From the NCBI GenBank assembly GCA_051453625.1, contig JBOZIK010000001.1:210796537-210860536 (forward strand): DNA of 64,000 nucleotides. The letters run 5' to 3'. Below the pieces are notes generated by a model. It was given only the letters and a program-made list of their open reading frames with translations, was not told the origin of the DNA and did not search any database. Position 1 is the first letter of the stretch; each line of letters starts with the position of its first letter. The stretch is from Welwitschia mirabilis. Taxonomy: Eukaryota; Gnetophyta; Gnetopsida; Welwitschiales. Made by a program: the position numbers and the translations under genes. This document shows positions 23,667 through 36,000 of this stretch, piece after piece.

Positions 23667-25107
23667 TGATCAAGATTTAAGTTCAAAATGTTTTGATAAA
23701 TAAGTTGAAAGAGAATATGAAATTTTATAAGGCTAATATTTTATGTTAATTTTTAAATGTTTTATTTTATAGCTACTAGTCTAATGATTGTTATTTTCTT
23801 TTATGTAATAGTTATAATTAATGCTTTGGATTTATGCATTTAATTGCTCATTTTAGAAAATGCCAATGAGTTATGGATTTATAATTATTATGAATGGAGA
23901 TGCTTAACATCTCAAGTTATTTATTCTTCATTATTTTTAGTAAATGCTAAAGAATATCTTGAATTGTAATTTCTACCATGTTTATGGAATATTTTATTAT
24001 TACTACTAATGTTTTGATTATTATCTATTATTTATGACAAGTATAATCATTATTTATTATACCTAATGATCTAGTAAGATAAAATAATCCTCATTACTTC
24101 CATCATCTTCTCCACTTTTATCACTTTCACCACCTTCACCTCCCTCTTTTGTAATAGTAACTCTTTACATCCTACATCATAGGATCTTCTTATCTTAGTG
24201 ACTTCAACTTAAAGCTGAAAAACCTTAGAGCCTTGAAAATTTCACGAGTTCTTGAGTCTTCATCTTAAAATTGGTATGATTTATGGCTTAATTTAATTTC
24301 TAATATGGTTTATGGCTTAATCTAATTTCTTGTATTATTTTTAGCTTTGTTTATTTCTTATATGTTCCAATTAATTCTGACATCTTTTACATGTTTCATA
24401 GATTTTTCTTGCCATCTTAATTAATCTTATAAGTCTCTTCTTACACATGCAATGGCTTGGTTGTGAATTTAGTTCTATGCTTTAAACTTTGTTAAGTATC
24501 CAAATTCTGTGGCTTAAAGGCTACGCCACCTGAGGGGCTTCCATTAGCTATGGAAGTAAACTATTAGAGTACTTAGGGTAATGTTTATGACCTGTCTAGT
24601 TGTGCATGACATGATGTCTTTGTAGCTTTAGAGGGTTTGTCCCATCTGAAGGATTTTTGTTAGTCATAAGAATGATCCTCTAGATGAATGAGTATTTTTT
24701 ACAACCTTCTGATAGGACATTTTATTCGTTGTACATTCTTAGATTATTAAAACTTAGATATGTGCATCTAGATTACTGAAATTTGCATGAGATGGTCACA
24801 TTTCAATTTTTCTTGAGAATCCTATCTTGTGCTTGGAATCCCCTTAACGAAATCTTGCTATGGACCATACTAGGAACTCTAAATTTTATAGTTCTCGTGT
24901 CATGCTTGCATATTTAGGACCTACTTTGAAGAAGACCTTGGAATAAGCTAGCTAATGCAAGATGAACGGAGTGCTATTTCATGCTTATTGTTTAGATGCA
25001 TGCAGTTGAAGAACCTTAGATTTCCTAAATAGAATGTATTAATTTTATGAATAGGGATTTTGTACTTAGATTTATTTTAAGAATATGCAAATGTTTTTAT
25101 AATTATC

Positions 25108-25109
<2 letters not shown>

Positions 25110-25184
<75 letters not shown>
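25110..25184. repeat. CT microsatellite before gap
   Basis: Pure CT run to the gap edge at 25185. The 3' LTR has only CATCTCTCTCTTTG at the same place (about 30617-30630). Confidence 0.95.
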
Positions 25185-25668
25185 NNNNNNNNNNNNNNNN
25201 NNNNNNNNNNNNNNNNNNNNNNNNNNNNNNNNNNNNNNNNNNNNNNNNNNNNNNNNNNNNNNNNNNNNNNNNNNNNNNNNNNNNNNNNNNNNNNNNNNNN
25301 NNNNNNNNNNNNNNNNNNNNNNNNNNNNNNNNNNNNNNNNNNNNNNNNNNNNNNNNNNNNNNNNNNNNNNNNNNNNNNNNNNNNNNNNNNNNNNNNNNNN
25401 NNNNNNNNNNNNNNNNNNNNNNNNNNNNNNNNNNNNNNNNNNNNNNNNNNNNNNNNNNNNNNNNNNNNNNNNNNNNNNNNNNNNNNNNNNNNNNNNNNNN
25501 NNNNNNNNNNNNNNNNNNNNNNNNNNNNNNNNNNNNNNNNNNNNNNNNNNNNNNNNNNNNNNNNNNNNNNNNNNNNNNNNNNNNNNNNNNNNNNNNNNNN
25601 NNNNNNNNNNNNNNNNNNNNNNNNNNNNNNNNNNNNNNNNNNNNNNNNNNNNNNNNNNNNNNNNNNNN
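25185..25668. other. assembly gap (484 N)
   Basis: Run of N inside the CT array. The preceding ATAATTATCATCTCTATCTC and the following ATATTTATAATCTCTCTCTC look like two readings of the same locus. Confidence 1.
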
Positions 25669-25681
25669 TTTTTTTATATTT

Positions 25682-25685
<4 letters not shown>

Positions 25686-25752
<67 letters not shown>
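25686..25752. repeat. CT microsatellite after gap
   Basis: Pure CT run of about 67 bp. Confidence 0.95.
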
Positions 25753-25755
<3 letters not shown>

Positions 25756-26528
25756 GATTTTAAATGTTTAATTATTTGTAATGTGAGAGTTATGTTTATG
25801 AATTGTGGTTTTCCTTTACCTTGAAAAATTAGCCATAGATTGTTTATTTTTAACAATTTCTTAGTATTTATTGGCATAAATGTTTCTTAGGCCAATAAAT
25901 GATTAAATGCTTATTAGAAGTCAATGTATAAGTTCTAACAGTAAGATTTCATTTTACACATTTACACATTTATGAAGAACTTAGATTTATCAATCTTTCA
26001 TTGAGAACTTAACATATAATGGGAATAACTATCATGAACATATATTTTATATAATATGGCTTATAGTAGGAAGTAATACTGATAATAAAATGTAATTCTA
26101 TAAACTCAAACTCATAACCTCCTACTAAACTATCTTAACTCCATATGCCGTACTACTTATGCAACATTTCATTTATTAAACAATTGTATGTTATCAAATT
26201 TTTAGGTTGCATGATGTCCTCTAACAAATGTACTATAGGCCATCTCCATATCCCTCAATTGATCTTATCACATTTTTGGGATACCTTATTCTATCAGATG
26301 CTTGTAGGCCACTTTTCCAATCTTCGTCAGTAAGTTGCCATTGTCTATTGCGTGATGGAGAAGAGATGATCATTGTCCCTTTGATGTTCCTTTCATAAAT
26401 TAGCACTTCTCTTACTTCTGATAACTCTCTCTCTTTCTTCCTTTTAAGAATGAAAATCAAGCCTGCCCAGTGCTATTTGCCTAATGCCATTTGTTCTTCC
26501 CCTTGCATCTTGCATCTTTGTAGCATGA

Positions 26529-26628
26529 NNNNNNNNNNNNNNNNNNNNNNNNNNNNNNNNNNNNNNNNNNNNNNNNNNNNNNNNNNNNNNNNNNNNNNNN
26601 NNNNNNNNNNNNNNNNNNNNNNNNNNNN
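26529..26628. other. assembly gap (100 N)
   Basis: Placeholder-sized gap beside a CT array. Confidence 1.
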
Positions 26629-26684
<56 letters not shown>

Positions 26685-26730
26685 CTCCCCCCCCCTCGCC
26701 CCCCCTCCCTCCCTCCCACCCTCTCTCCCC
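26629..26730. repeat. CT microsatellite passing into a C-rich tract (G-rich on minus strand)
   Basis: TC repeats to 26682, then runs of four to nine C separated by T or TCG up to 26730. The minus strand has many runs of three or more G with one- to three-base loops, so it fits a G-quadruplex motif. The 3' LTR lacks the C-rich tract. Confidence 0.9.
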
Positions 26731-28360
26731 TTCAATGCTATTCACTTGCATAGTGCTATTTTTTTCTACTTCTGTGTAGCGCACTTCCTCTACATAGTGC
26801 TCTTCTCCTTTTGCATGGCATTTTCTCACTTGTGTGATGCACCAATCAGCGCTTCCTTCACCTTCCTCAGTGCAGCCCCTTTCATCACAATATTCGAAAA
26901 TGTTGAGTGCTTGAGAAACACTCGTAGGTAATGTCACTTCAAGAAGTAAAAAAGAAACATTGAAAACATTTCCTTCAATTCTTCTGTTTTTAGTGGTTTA
27001 TCTCCTTAATGCTCTACCCTTCTCCCCATGCATCCTCTGCTTCCGCGAATTAGTCCCTCTTTTATTAATGCATTCGATTTATTTCTTGGCTTAGATCTAG
27101 TTATGATTTCCCTTTTTCCCATTAGGATGTGCTTGCAATTCAAAACCCTTCTTTGTGCCTACTCCTCAACTTTGACTGCTTTCATGGAGTGTAATCGATG
27201 ACAAAATGCAAGTGAATGAAATACATTTCTAATAGATTTTAAATATGTAATGCAACGATGATTTTGTAGAAATTGATTACAATTTTGACACACCAAATGT
27301 AAAGAAGCCACTAGCTTTTGGAATTCTTTTTTCTTAAGATCCTAAATCTTAGTATTTGTAGAACGAATAAACACATATGTAAACCAAAGGTCCTTACTGT
27401 GAGTCAATATTTTAAGAAAGAAAATTTGTTTAAACAAGCAATGTATCCAAGGTATCTTTCTAAATGCCTAATCTGAAGTTGAACTTCTTTTGTTCTTTGC
27501 AGAGTAGCACTAGCTTAAGTCTAACCATTTCCTTATAGTGTTTTAAGATTTCCTTTTCATGATTTCCTTTCTTATCATTTTTAAACATGTGAAGTTCATA
27601 AGACACGTAATAATACATGTTTAGATAGGCAAGGTTTTATGTTGCTTTGTATCACTTGTCTGAGAGGTTGTAAGGTTGTTGTGCCCTATGGACAATTCTC
27701 ATTTCTTACATAAGATTACAATTTATAGGACACAATCTATTTCTCAACTTTCATGCATGCTTCACATTGCTTTCTTATTATGATGTTCATATTGTTAGTA
27801 TTATAAGGGTCCAAGCCTTGTTAAAAGAAAAATGAATACAAACAATAAGAGCTGATGTCAAGATGGATGTCAAGTCAAGTGTAAGGACTTAGGTCTCAAG
27901 TTTCAGTCCTACCTCTAACACTTTTATGAATTATACACATATATAAATATAATATTAGTAGATAAATTCTTAAATATTCCTAAAAATTTCACTTAAATAA
28001 TTAAGGTAATATCTCTCACCTTATTTCCACTTATTAAATTAAAGATGTAATATTACTAAATTGATTCCCTTAGCAAAAGGGGTCAATTACGAGAAAAAGG
28101 TCATGCTCTCTTGCTTAGAATGGGGTCATATCCAACTATTATAATTAGCATTACCAAGAACCTTTTCATCTAAATTTTAACATCATTAACCTATGGACTC
28201 TAGCAAGATTCTTTTATAATAATAATTTGTTAAAAGGGTTTATTATTTATTTATATGTAACCTTTGGAACTATTGTAATCTCTCAAATATTCAAATCAAG
28301 TTGTGCATTTGCAAAATGTTGTTACCTCATTATGCAAAGCTTATAATTTGTTTACATTTA

Positions 28361-28564
28361 GGTGATTATTACATTTTGGTACTATAGTGTAATTTTTAAA
28401 GTTTTGGCTTATCAAAAAAGTGGATGTTACATTTTTGATATCAAAGTATAATATTGTAGTTTTTAATTATATAAAATTTGGGTGTTACAATTTTGATACC
28501 AAAGGGAGTTTTGAATTTTTCAACTATAGAAATATAGGTCATTATAATTTTTGGTATCAAAGCC
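28361..28564 (+). repeat. tandem repeats (about 58 bp) of the LTR end/PBS junction
   Basis: GGTGATTATTACATTTTGGT (28361), GGATGTTACATTTTTGATAT (28422), GGTGTTACAATTTTGATACC (28481) and the true LTR end/PBS (28537-28564) are related and spaced 61, 59 and 56 bp. The 3' LTR has the first three as well (about 33214-33390). Confidence 0.75.
28552..28564 (+). promoter_or_regulatory. primer-binding site of LARD-like element
   Basis: TGGTATCAAAGCC, one base from the tRNA-iMet-complementary TGGTATCAGAGCC. Confidence 0.9.
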
Positions 28565-28574
28565 AAGTTGTAAA

Positions 28575-28715
28575 CTCATTGGGTATAACTATTTTTACCT
28601 TTGTAAATGCACTAGGCATAACTATTGTTAAGTTTACAAATTCACTTAGCATAACTATTGTAATTATTGTTAAAGCAAAGATTACAATTCCAATAGGCAT
28701 AACTATTGTTAAAAT
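28575..28715. repeat. 33-bp tandem repeat next to PBS
   Basis: The core (C/T)ATAACTATT recurs at 28584, 28617, 28650 and 28698 (spacings 33, 33, 48) with TTTACAAATTCA-type linkers. The open frame through it (28420-28761) encodes repeated GITIV units. It starts inside the LTR and has no other domain, so it is not called a gene. Confidence 0.75.
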
Positions 28716-28789
28716 TGTAAGTTTAACATGGAAATTTAGGTTTATGACATGTGTAGTTTGATTTTCACAAAGCTTGACATGGTCCCAAG

Positions 28790-29155
28790 AAGAATAATAA
28801 AACTGACCAACTGAAGTTGCAACACTAATTAACAACTTAGTGGATGAGCTTAAAGTGCAAGCAATGGTAGAAAGAATGACAAATCTATTAAGAAAATGAT
28901 GATACAATTTAAGAGGATAAATCCTCTAACTTTCGAAGGTGTCAACACCATGACAGATTAAAATCATGATAATTTGTATATAAAACACATTATAATTATC
29001 TAATTTTACTACTCATCAACTTGTTAAAAAAGCAACTTTATCATGGGAATAAGCAGAAGTAGATTAATTCAAAGAAGTAAAACACTTTATTAATTTCTGG
29101 TTTCTAAGAGGACACCTCTTAAGGGGTGAAGAAATATCACATTACAAATTTTTAA
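28790..29155 (+). pseudogene. gypsy gag and RT/RNase H scraps in LARD interior
   Basis: Near 28905-28960 the plus strand encodes KRINPLTFEGVNTMTD, like the gypsy gag start (PPxFxGxxDP). Within about 100 bp follows LVKKATLSWE, then FKEVKHF, like the RT-RNase H connection (LxKKxxxFxWxxxxxxAFxxLK). A purine-rich AAGGGGTGAAGAAAT at 29121-29135 may be the PPT. The joined fragments imply a large internal deletion. Confidence 0.5.
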
Positions 29156-31568
29156 TGATCAAGATTTAAGTTCAAAATGTCTTAATAAATAAGTTAAAAG
29201 AGAATATGAAATTTTATAAGGACAATATTTTATGTTAATTCTTAAATGTTTTCTTTTATAGATAATAGTCCAATGAGTGTTATCTTCTTTTGTGTAATAG
29301 TTGTAATTAATGCTTTGGCTTTATTCATTTAACTGCTTATTTTGAAAATTGCCAATGAGTTGTGGATTTGTAATTATTATGAATGGAGATGCTTAACATC
29401 CAGAGTTATTTTATTCTTCTTTATTTCTAGTAAATATTAAAAAATATCTTCAATTATAACTACTACCATGTTCATGGAATATTTTATTATTACTGATAAT
29501 GTCTCATTTATTATTTATGGTAAGCATAATTGTTATTTATTATACCTAGTGGCCTAACAAGGTAACGGAATCCTTACCATGTGCATTGCCTTCACTACTT
29601 CCACCACTTCCACCACCTTTACCAACCCCTTTTACGATGGTGACTCTTCACATCCTACATCCTCTACCATAAATACAACCTTTTCCTCTTCTTATTTCAT
29701 ATCTTTGAGAAAGTTTTGGCTATTGAATCTTGACAACTTCAACTTAAAGCTTGGAAAACCTTAGAGCTTGCAATCTTCATGAGTTATTGAGTCTTTATTT
29801 TAAATTTGGTATGATTTATGGCTTAATCTAATTTCTTGTATGGTTTTTTACTTCATTTATCTCTTATATGTTCCAATTAATTCTTGCATCTTTCACATGT
29901 TTCATGGATTTTTCTTGCTATCTTAATTAATCTTGTAAGTCTCTTCTTATGCATGTACTTTCTTGGTTATGAATTTAATTCTATGCTTTAAACTTTGCTA
30001 AGTGATGAAATTATATGGCTTCAGGGATTGGGCCAGCTGAGAGGCTCCCATCGGCCATGGGAGTAAACTATCAAAGTAATCAGGGTGATTTTTATAATCC
30101 CTCTAATTATGCATAACATAATGTCTTTGTGGTTTCAGAGGGTTTATCCCATTAGAAGGGTTTCTATTAGCCATAGGAATGAACCTCTAGACAAATTGGT
30201 ATTTTTTATACGCTTTTGATAGGGCATTCTATTCACTGCACATTCTTGGATTACTAAAACTTGGATATGTGCATTCGGATTATTGAAATTTGTATGAGAT
30301 CTTGGTCACATTTCAATTCTTCTTAAGAATCCTATCTTGTTCTTAGAATCCGCTTACCTAAACCTTGCCATGGATCATACTGGGAACTATGAAGGTTACA
30401 GTTCTCATGCCATGCTTATATGTGTAGGATCTACTATAAAGAAGACCTTAGAATGAGCTAACTAATGCCAAATGGATTGAGTTCTATTTCATACTTGTTG
30501 TCTAGATGCATGTAGTTAAAAGACTTTAAATGTTATAAATAAAATGTATTGGTTTTGTGAATAGAGATTTTGTACTCAGATTTATTTCAAGAATATGCAT
30601 ATATTTTTATAATTATCATCTCTCTCTTTGAATATTTTGAATGTTTAATTATCTGTAATGTGAGAGTTATGTTTATGAATTGTGGCTTTTCTATACCTTA
30701 AAAATTTATCATAGATTGTTTATTTTTAACAATTTATTAGTATGAATGCTTATTAGGTTAATAAATGATTAAGTGCTTATTAGGTATCAATATATAAGTT
30801 CTAATAATGATATTTCATTTCACACATTTATACATTTAGGAAGAACTTAAATGTATCAATCTTTCATTGGGTACTTAAACTTAACATACAATGGAAATAA
30901 TTAACATAAACATATATTTTATACAATATGACTTGAGTAGGAAAGAATAGTAATAATAAAATGTAATTCTATAAAATCAACCTTCTGTCCAACTGCCTTA
31001 ACTCTACATGTCTTACTAGTTATGTAACATTTAATTTGTTAAAAAATTGTCAGTTATCAAACCTTTGGATTGCATGATACCCTCTAATAAACATACTGTA
31101 AGTGATCTTCTTTTGTTTAATGCTTGTTGACCACCTTTTCAATCTTCGTCAATCAGTTGGCATCACATATCATGTGATGGAGAAGAGATGATCATTGTTT
31201 CCTTGATGTTTCTTTTATAAATTAGCATTTCTCTTACTTCTGATAACTTTCTCTTTCCCTTTCAAGAACGAAAACCAAGCCTACCCAGTGTTGTCTGTCT
31301 AACACCATTTCTTCTTCCTTCCATGTCTTGCATCCTTGCAGCATGAAATGCCGATCTACTTATTTTCTCTTACCCACAAATTCTTGATAATCAATCCTTT
31401 AAGTGGAAAACAAGATGATATTTTGTTGAAATGCATTCTAAAAACATGTTTTCACCTCCCTTTCCTCACATTGAAAAGAACCAATAATATCCTTTTCATA
31501 CATAATGCTTCTCCTCTCGCTCGTGATTCTTCCTCTTTTATTAGTACTCTTACTCCTCTCACTCTCAA

Positions 31569-31599
<31 letters not shown>

Positions 31600-31701
31600 C
31601 TNNNNNNNNNNNNNNNNNNNNNNNNNNNNNNNNNNNNNNNNNNNNNNNNNNNNNNNNNNNNNNNNNNNNNNNNNNNNNNNNNNNNNNNNNNNNNNNNNNN
31701 N

Positions 31702-31744
<43 letters not shown>

Positions 31745-33399
31745 TCATGCACTTCGCGAATCAGTCCCTCTTCCATTAATGCATTTAATTTCTTACTTAT
31801 TTTAGATCTGATTTTGGTTTCCCTTTATTCCATTAGGGCATGCTTGTAATGCAATACCATTCTCTATGCCTACTCCTGGACTTTGAGTGCGTTTCATAGA
31901 GTACAATTGATAGAATCTCATAATTGGACCCAAGCACATATAAACCCAAGTGAGGTTCCAATCCAAAACCAATTGGCAATGGTTGGATTAACTTACTAGC
32001 TTTATATGCATGCTCAAGACCTTTTATTTTATCAATGTGATATAACACCCACTTACATTTTCTAGAACAATTGATGAATAAAAACAAGCAAGTGAAATAT
32101 ATTTCTCATAGATCTTAAATATAATGCAATGATGATTTTGCAGAAATTGATTACTGTTTCGGCATATCAAATGTAAGAATCCATTAGCATTGGGAATTCT
32201 CTTTTCTTAAGATCTTAAATCTTATTAATGAATCGACATGGATGCAAACTAAAGGTTCTTACTATGCGTCAATATTTTAAGAAAGAAAAGTTTCTTAGCC
32301 AAGCGATGTATTCAAGGAATCTTTCTGATATGCTTAACTAGTAGTCGCACTTCTTTTATTCTCTGTAGAGTAGCACTAGCATAAATTTGATCATTTGTTT
32401 ATAGTCTTTTAATATTTCTTTTTTGCACTTCCCTTTCTTACTATTTCTAAACATGTGAAGCTCATGAGACATGTAATAATTTGTGTTCACTTAGGCAAGG
32501 GTTTTCATTGCTTCATATCACTCATGTGAGAGGTTATCTAGGTTGCTATGGCATTTGGGTAATTCTTATTTCTTACATAAGATTACAATTTACAGGACAT
32601 AACCTACTCCTCAACTTTTGTGCCTACTTCACCTTACTTTTTTATTATGTCCTTAATAGGGTTAGTGTTGTGAGGGTCCAAGCCTTACTAAAAGAAAAAC
32701 GAATACAAACAATAAGAGTTGACAACCAAGATGGATATCAAGTCAAGTGCAAGGACTTAAGTCTCAAGTTTGAGTCCTACCTCTAATATTTTTATGAATT
32801 ATACACATATATAAATATAATATTGGTAACTAAATTCTTAAACATGCCAAAAAATTTCACTTAAATAATTAAGGTAATAGGTCTCAGCTTATGTCCACTT
32901 ATTGAATTAAAGATGTAATATTGTTAAATTGATTTCCTTAGCAAAGGGGACTAATTAAGAGAAAAATGTCATTCTCTCTTACCTAGAATGGGGTAATACC
33001 CAACTATTATAATTAGCATTAACAAGAATCTTCTAGTTTAATTTTTCTCATCACTAACCTATGCACTTTAGTAATATTCTTTTATAAGAATAATTGCTTA
33101 AAAGGGTTTATTATTTATTTATATGTAACCTTTGAAACCATTGTAATCTCTCGAATATTCAAATCAAGTTATGTATTTTCAATGTTGTCAACCCATTACA
33201 CAAAACTTATAATGGTAGATATTACATTTTGATACTAGAGTGTAAATTTTAAAGTTTTGGGTTATCAAAAAAGTGGATGTTACATTTTTGATATCAAAGC
33301 ATAATATTGTAGTTTTTTGTTGTAGCAAATTTGGGTGTTAGAATTTTGATATTGAAGTGAGTTTTGCATTTTCCAATTGTAGAAATATAGGTTGTTACA
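29156..33399 (+). repeat. 3' LTR of LARD-like element
   Basis: Colinear with the 5' LTR from TGATCAAGATTTAAG to GGTTGTTACA. It contains one CT array broken by a 100-N gap (31602-31701). Frames such as 32481-32786 are not genes; they lie in LTR sequence shared with the other copy. Confidence 0.9.
31572..31745. repeat. CT microsatellite with internal 100-N gap
   Basis: CT runs at 31572-31601 and 31702-31745 on both sides of the N run. Confidence 0.95.
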
Positions 33400-33404
33400 T
33401 CTAG
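33400..33404. repeat. TSD of LARD-like element, right
   Basis: TCTAG directly after the LTR end TTACA. Confidence 0.7.
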
Positions 33405-36000
33405 CTAACTTTTTGTAGAGTGTTTTATCTACATCTAATTATTCTCTCTTAGTGGTTAATTTTAGATTCTATTTGATGAGTGTAAATATTGTTTTTATAG
33501 TTTCATGTAAAATATCTCAAACATACCAGTAATTTACTTTTTTAAAAAATAAAAGTTAATTATTTTTTTACTTAATTTCATAATTTAAAATTCATGATTT
33601 CAAATTTCTTTGTAATATTTTTCTTCATCTTTAGAATGCTTGTTTTATCTTCTTTAGTAATCAATATATGATTCACAAAGAAAATAAATGATATGCTCTT
33701 ATCTTTTGCATGATTTATAAGTATTGTGGCATTAATATCCTAGTAATTGCACATATCAAAACCTATATTCACCAATTTATCTCTTATCTATATGTATCAT
33801 ACACATAGTTCCTGCTTTGTATCATACCATGACTTCTTCAGCTTATATATGTTTTTCTCTTATCTCTTTATTTCAAAACCTTCAAACTGAGTCATGTGAA
33901 TATTCTATATTTTTGTTTAGGAATGTCGTTTGCACATTATTCTGATGCATTTTTTATCATTTATATAATACTAATGTAATAAGGGTTTAAGTGTTCTATC
34001 ATTTTGTTGTTTTTATAAGCCTTTCTTTATAGTCTATTCCATGCTTCCAAGTGAATCATTTTGTAACTAGTCTAACATTACATTTATCAAGTGTTTTGTT
34101 AAACTTGATATTCTATTAGCTCCCAAGTACTATTTTGTATCAAAAAATGATATTCCATATTCTTTGCATGTATCTACTTAAGAAACTTCACTTATTTCTT
34201 ACTTGTATCTAGCTTACTATTACAAGTAAGGTAAGCAACTACAAGATCAATTTTAGTTTCTTCATACTTCCTTGATGGATTTCCTTCTTTGTTAAATGTC
34301 TATTTTCACTGCTTGATGTGTTATTGAATCATTTAAAATCTGTTAGTCTTTATAATGTCTTGTGCCTATAAAACTTAGCTTAGGAACCCTTACATTTATG
34401 TCATTATTTTAAGATACTTATTCATTAGAAGATTCCTCTTTAAAATTTAAATTCAAAGAAATTTCTTATACTAGAACTTTCTTACACCTATTGACATGAA
34501 GAAAATTTGTTACATTTATTATTTTGGAAACTGACATTCTTTTTGTTATGTATCTTCATGTTTAGGTAGCTAGTAGATATACATTTGCACAAATATCTAT
34601 ATTTACATATGTGTTATCACATTTGAAGTATAGCTTCTCCCCTAAATATTAGAATTTATGTAAGAAAATCATTTAACATTTTATCCTTATGCTTAATTTC
34701 ATGGATCTTCGCTCTTGTTTAATGTAATAAGAAGTTCCTTACATTCTATAAATACTACATCACTGTTAAAAACAATAATACCATGAGAGAAAACAAATGA
34801 AAGAAGGTAAAAAGTTGTTATTCTAGTCAAAGTACTTTATAATCCTTTGTATTAACTACATACTCTATAGATATATCAAGCTAGGTACATAATTGAATCC
34901 TATTATGATTCATTAACAAAATGAATGCATAAAATCATGATGTCAACACTTGAATATTTTACACTTTTCACATGTCTTATTCATAACTAATTAGGTCATT
35001 TTCTACCCTTTCCTAATATAATGTTCAACATTGGAATAGCCATATCTAATACCTCTTCCAAAAAGTAGGCATGTTACTTATCATATATGGAAAGTGTTAC
35101 ATCATATCAAAAAAGAAATGTTTGACTTGACCAACATTACCATTTTGTTTTGGTATGCTTAGAAATATTATTTAGTGATGTATTCCTTTGATTTTTAACT
35201 ATTGATTAAATTCCTTTAGGATGTACCTACCTTGATTATTAATAAACAAGATCTTCATCTTACATCCAAAATCCTTCTTAATATAACTCTTTTAATGTTT
35301 TAAAAACCCAATGGCTTGTTATTTACATTAAAAAATATATTTTTCAGACTTTCTTAGAATAATCATCAATAAAAGTTAAAAAAATATAAGTCACATCTCA
35401 ATATTTCTATTATCGTTATTCCATACAATAGAGGATGATAACTTTTATTTTCTATGGCTTTGTGATTAATATTATCAAATGATTATCTTGCAACCTTGTT
35501 TAAAATGCATGCCTTGCATTTTAAAGTCTTTACGTTTTAGATATTTAAGATGTAGTATTCTCTCCAATGGCACATGCCTAAGTATTGCATGCTAAACGAT
35601 TTCACCCAAACATTTTGTAAACTATAGATTTATATACTTATACACAAAACTATTCGTTTCTTTGTTTTTAAAGGATAATTCCTTTCTTTATTGCATGGTA
35701 ATAATATATATTTAAATAAACTAGTTTACCTTCCAAGTTTAATACAACAAAGTTTACTACATAGTAAACTTTGTCAACTTTCACTTAAACATCTTTGATT
35801 ATTTCTTTGGAAGTTCTCATTAAACAATTATCAAGTTATAAATTTATTCTTATTTTTGTTTGCCCTTTTAATCTAAGACCTTCACATAACAAATAAAGTT
35901 CTTTACATATAAAATATGGCATTAGGTTCAGACTAATTCCCTACTATAACTTAACAATTATTACATTCTATAGCTTTTAAATTTATGCCACAATGATAAA
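33405..36000 (-). pseudogene. copia RT and integrase remnant, element D, right part
   Basis: The minus strand continues element D. At 33667-33681 FVNHI stands where YVDDM is expected, so the catalytic aspartates are gone. Upstream are a SWYDTKQELCV-like segment, ARLVTK and HGIDYKER, and QTTFLNKNIE near 33900-34060. Integrase follows: INNQGRYILKEFNQ, then IPKQNG at 35148-35165 (the PQQNG motif), and a HVPLERI-type pre-integrase segment near 35560-35610. Stops and shifts throughout. Confidence 0.8.

Larger units (their letters stand above)
23667..28546 (+). repeat. 5' LTR of LARD-like element
   Basis: Starts TGATCAAGATTTAAG as the 3' LTR does, and ends GGTCATTATA where the partner has GGTTGTTACA. 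Two gaps (25185-25668, 26529-26628) and three long CT arrays lie within it. It carries no ORF of its own; the short frames are Ser/Leu or Arg/Glu readings of the CT array. Confidence 0.88.
23667..33399 (+). mobile_element. LARD-like Ty3/gypsy derivative with giant LTRs
   Basis: Two colinear direct repeats, 23667-28546 and 29156-33399, flank an internal domain of about 0.6 kb. The 5' LTR ends two or three bases from a PBS (TGGTATCAAAGCC, 28552-28564). The element is flanked by TTTAG/TCTAG. LTRs over 4.2 kb with almost no interior match the large retrotransposon derivative class. The interior holds only traces of gypsy gag and RT/RNase H. By eye the LTRs are roughly 80-88% identical, so the insertion is old. 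It sits inside copia element D. Confidence 0.88.

Noticed and set aside
25047-25877. Ser/Leu-repeat and Arg/Glu-repeat proteins
   Set aside because: Translations of CT/AG microsatellites plus N; same for 26444-26937 and 31336-31849.
28420-28761. 113-codon ORF with GITIV repeats as a repeat protein
   Set aside because: Starts inside the LTR and runs over a 33-bp DNA tandem repeat next to the PBS; best explained as non-coding repeat.
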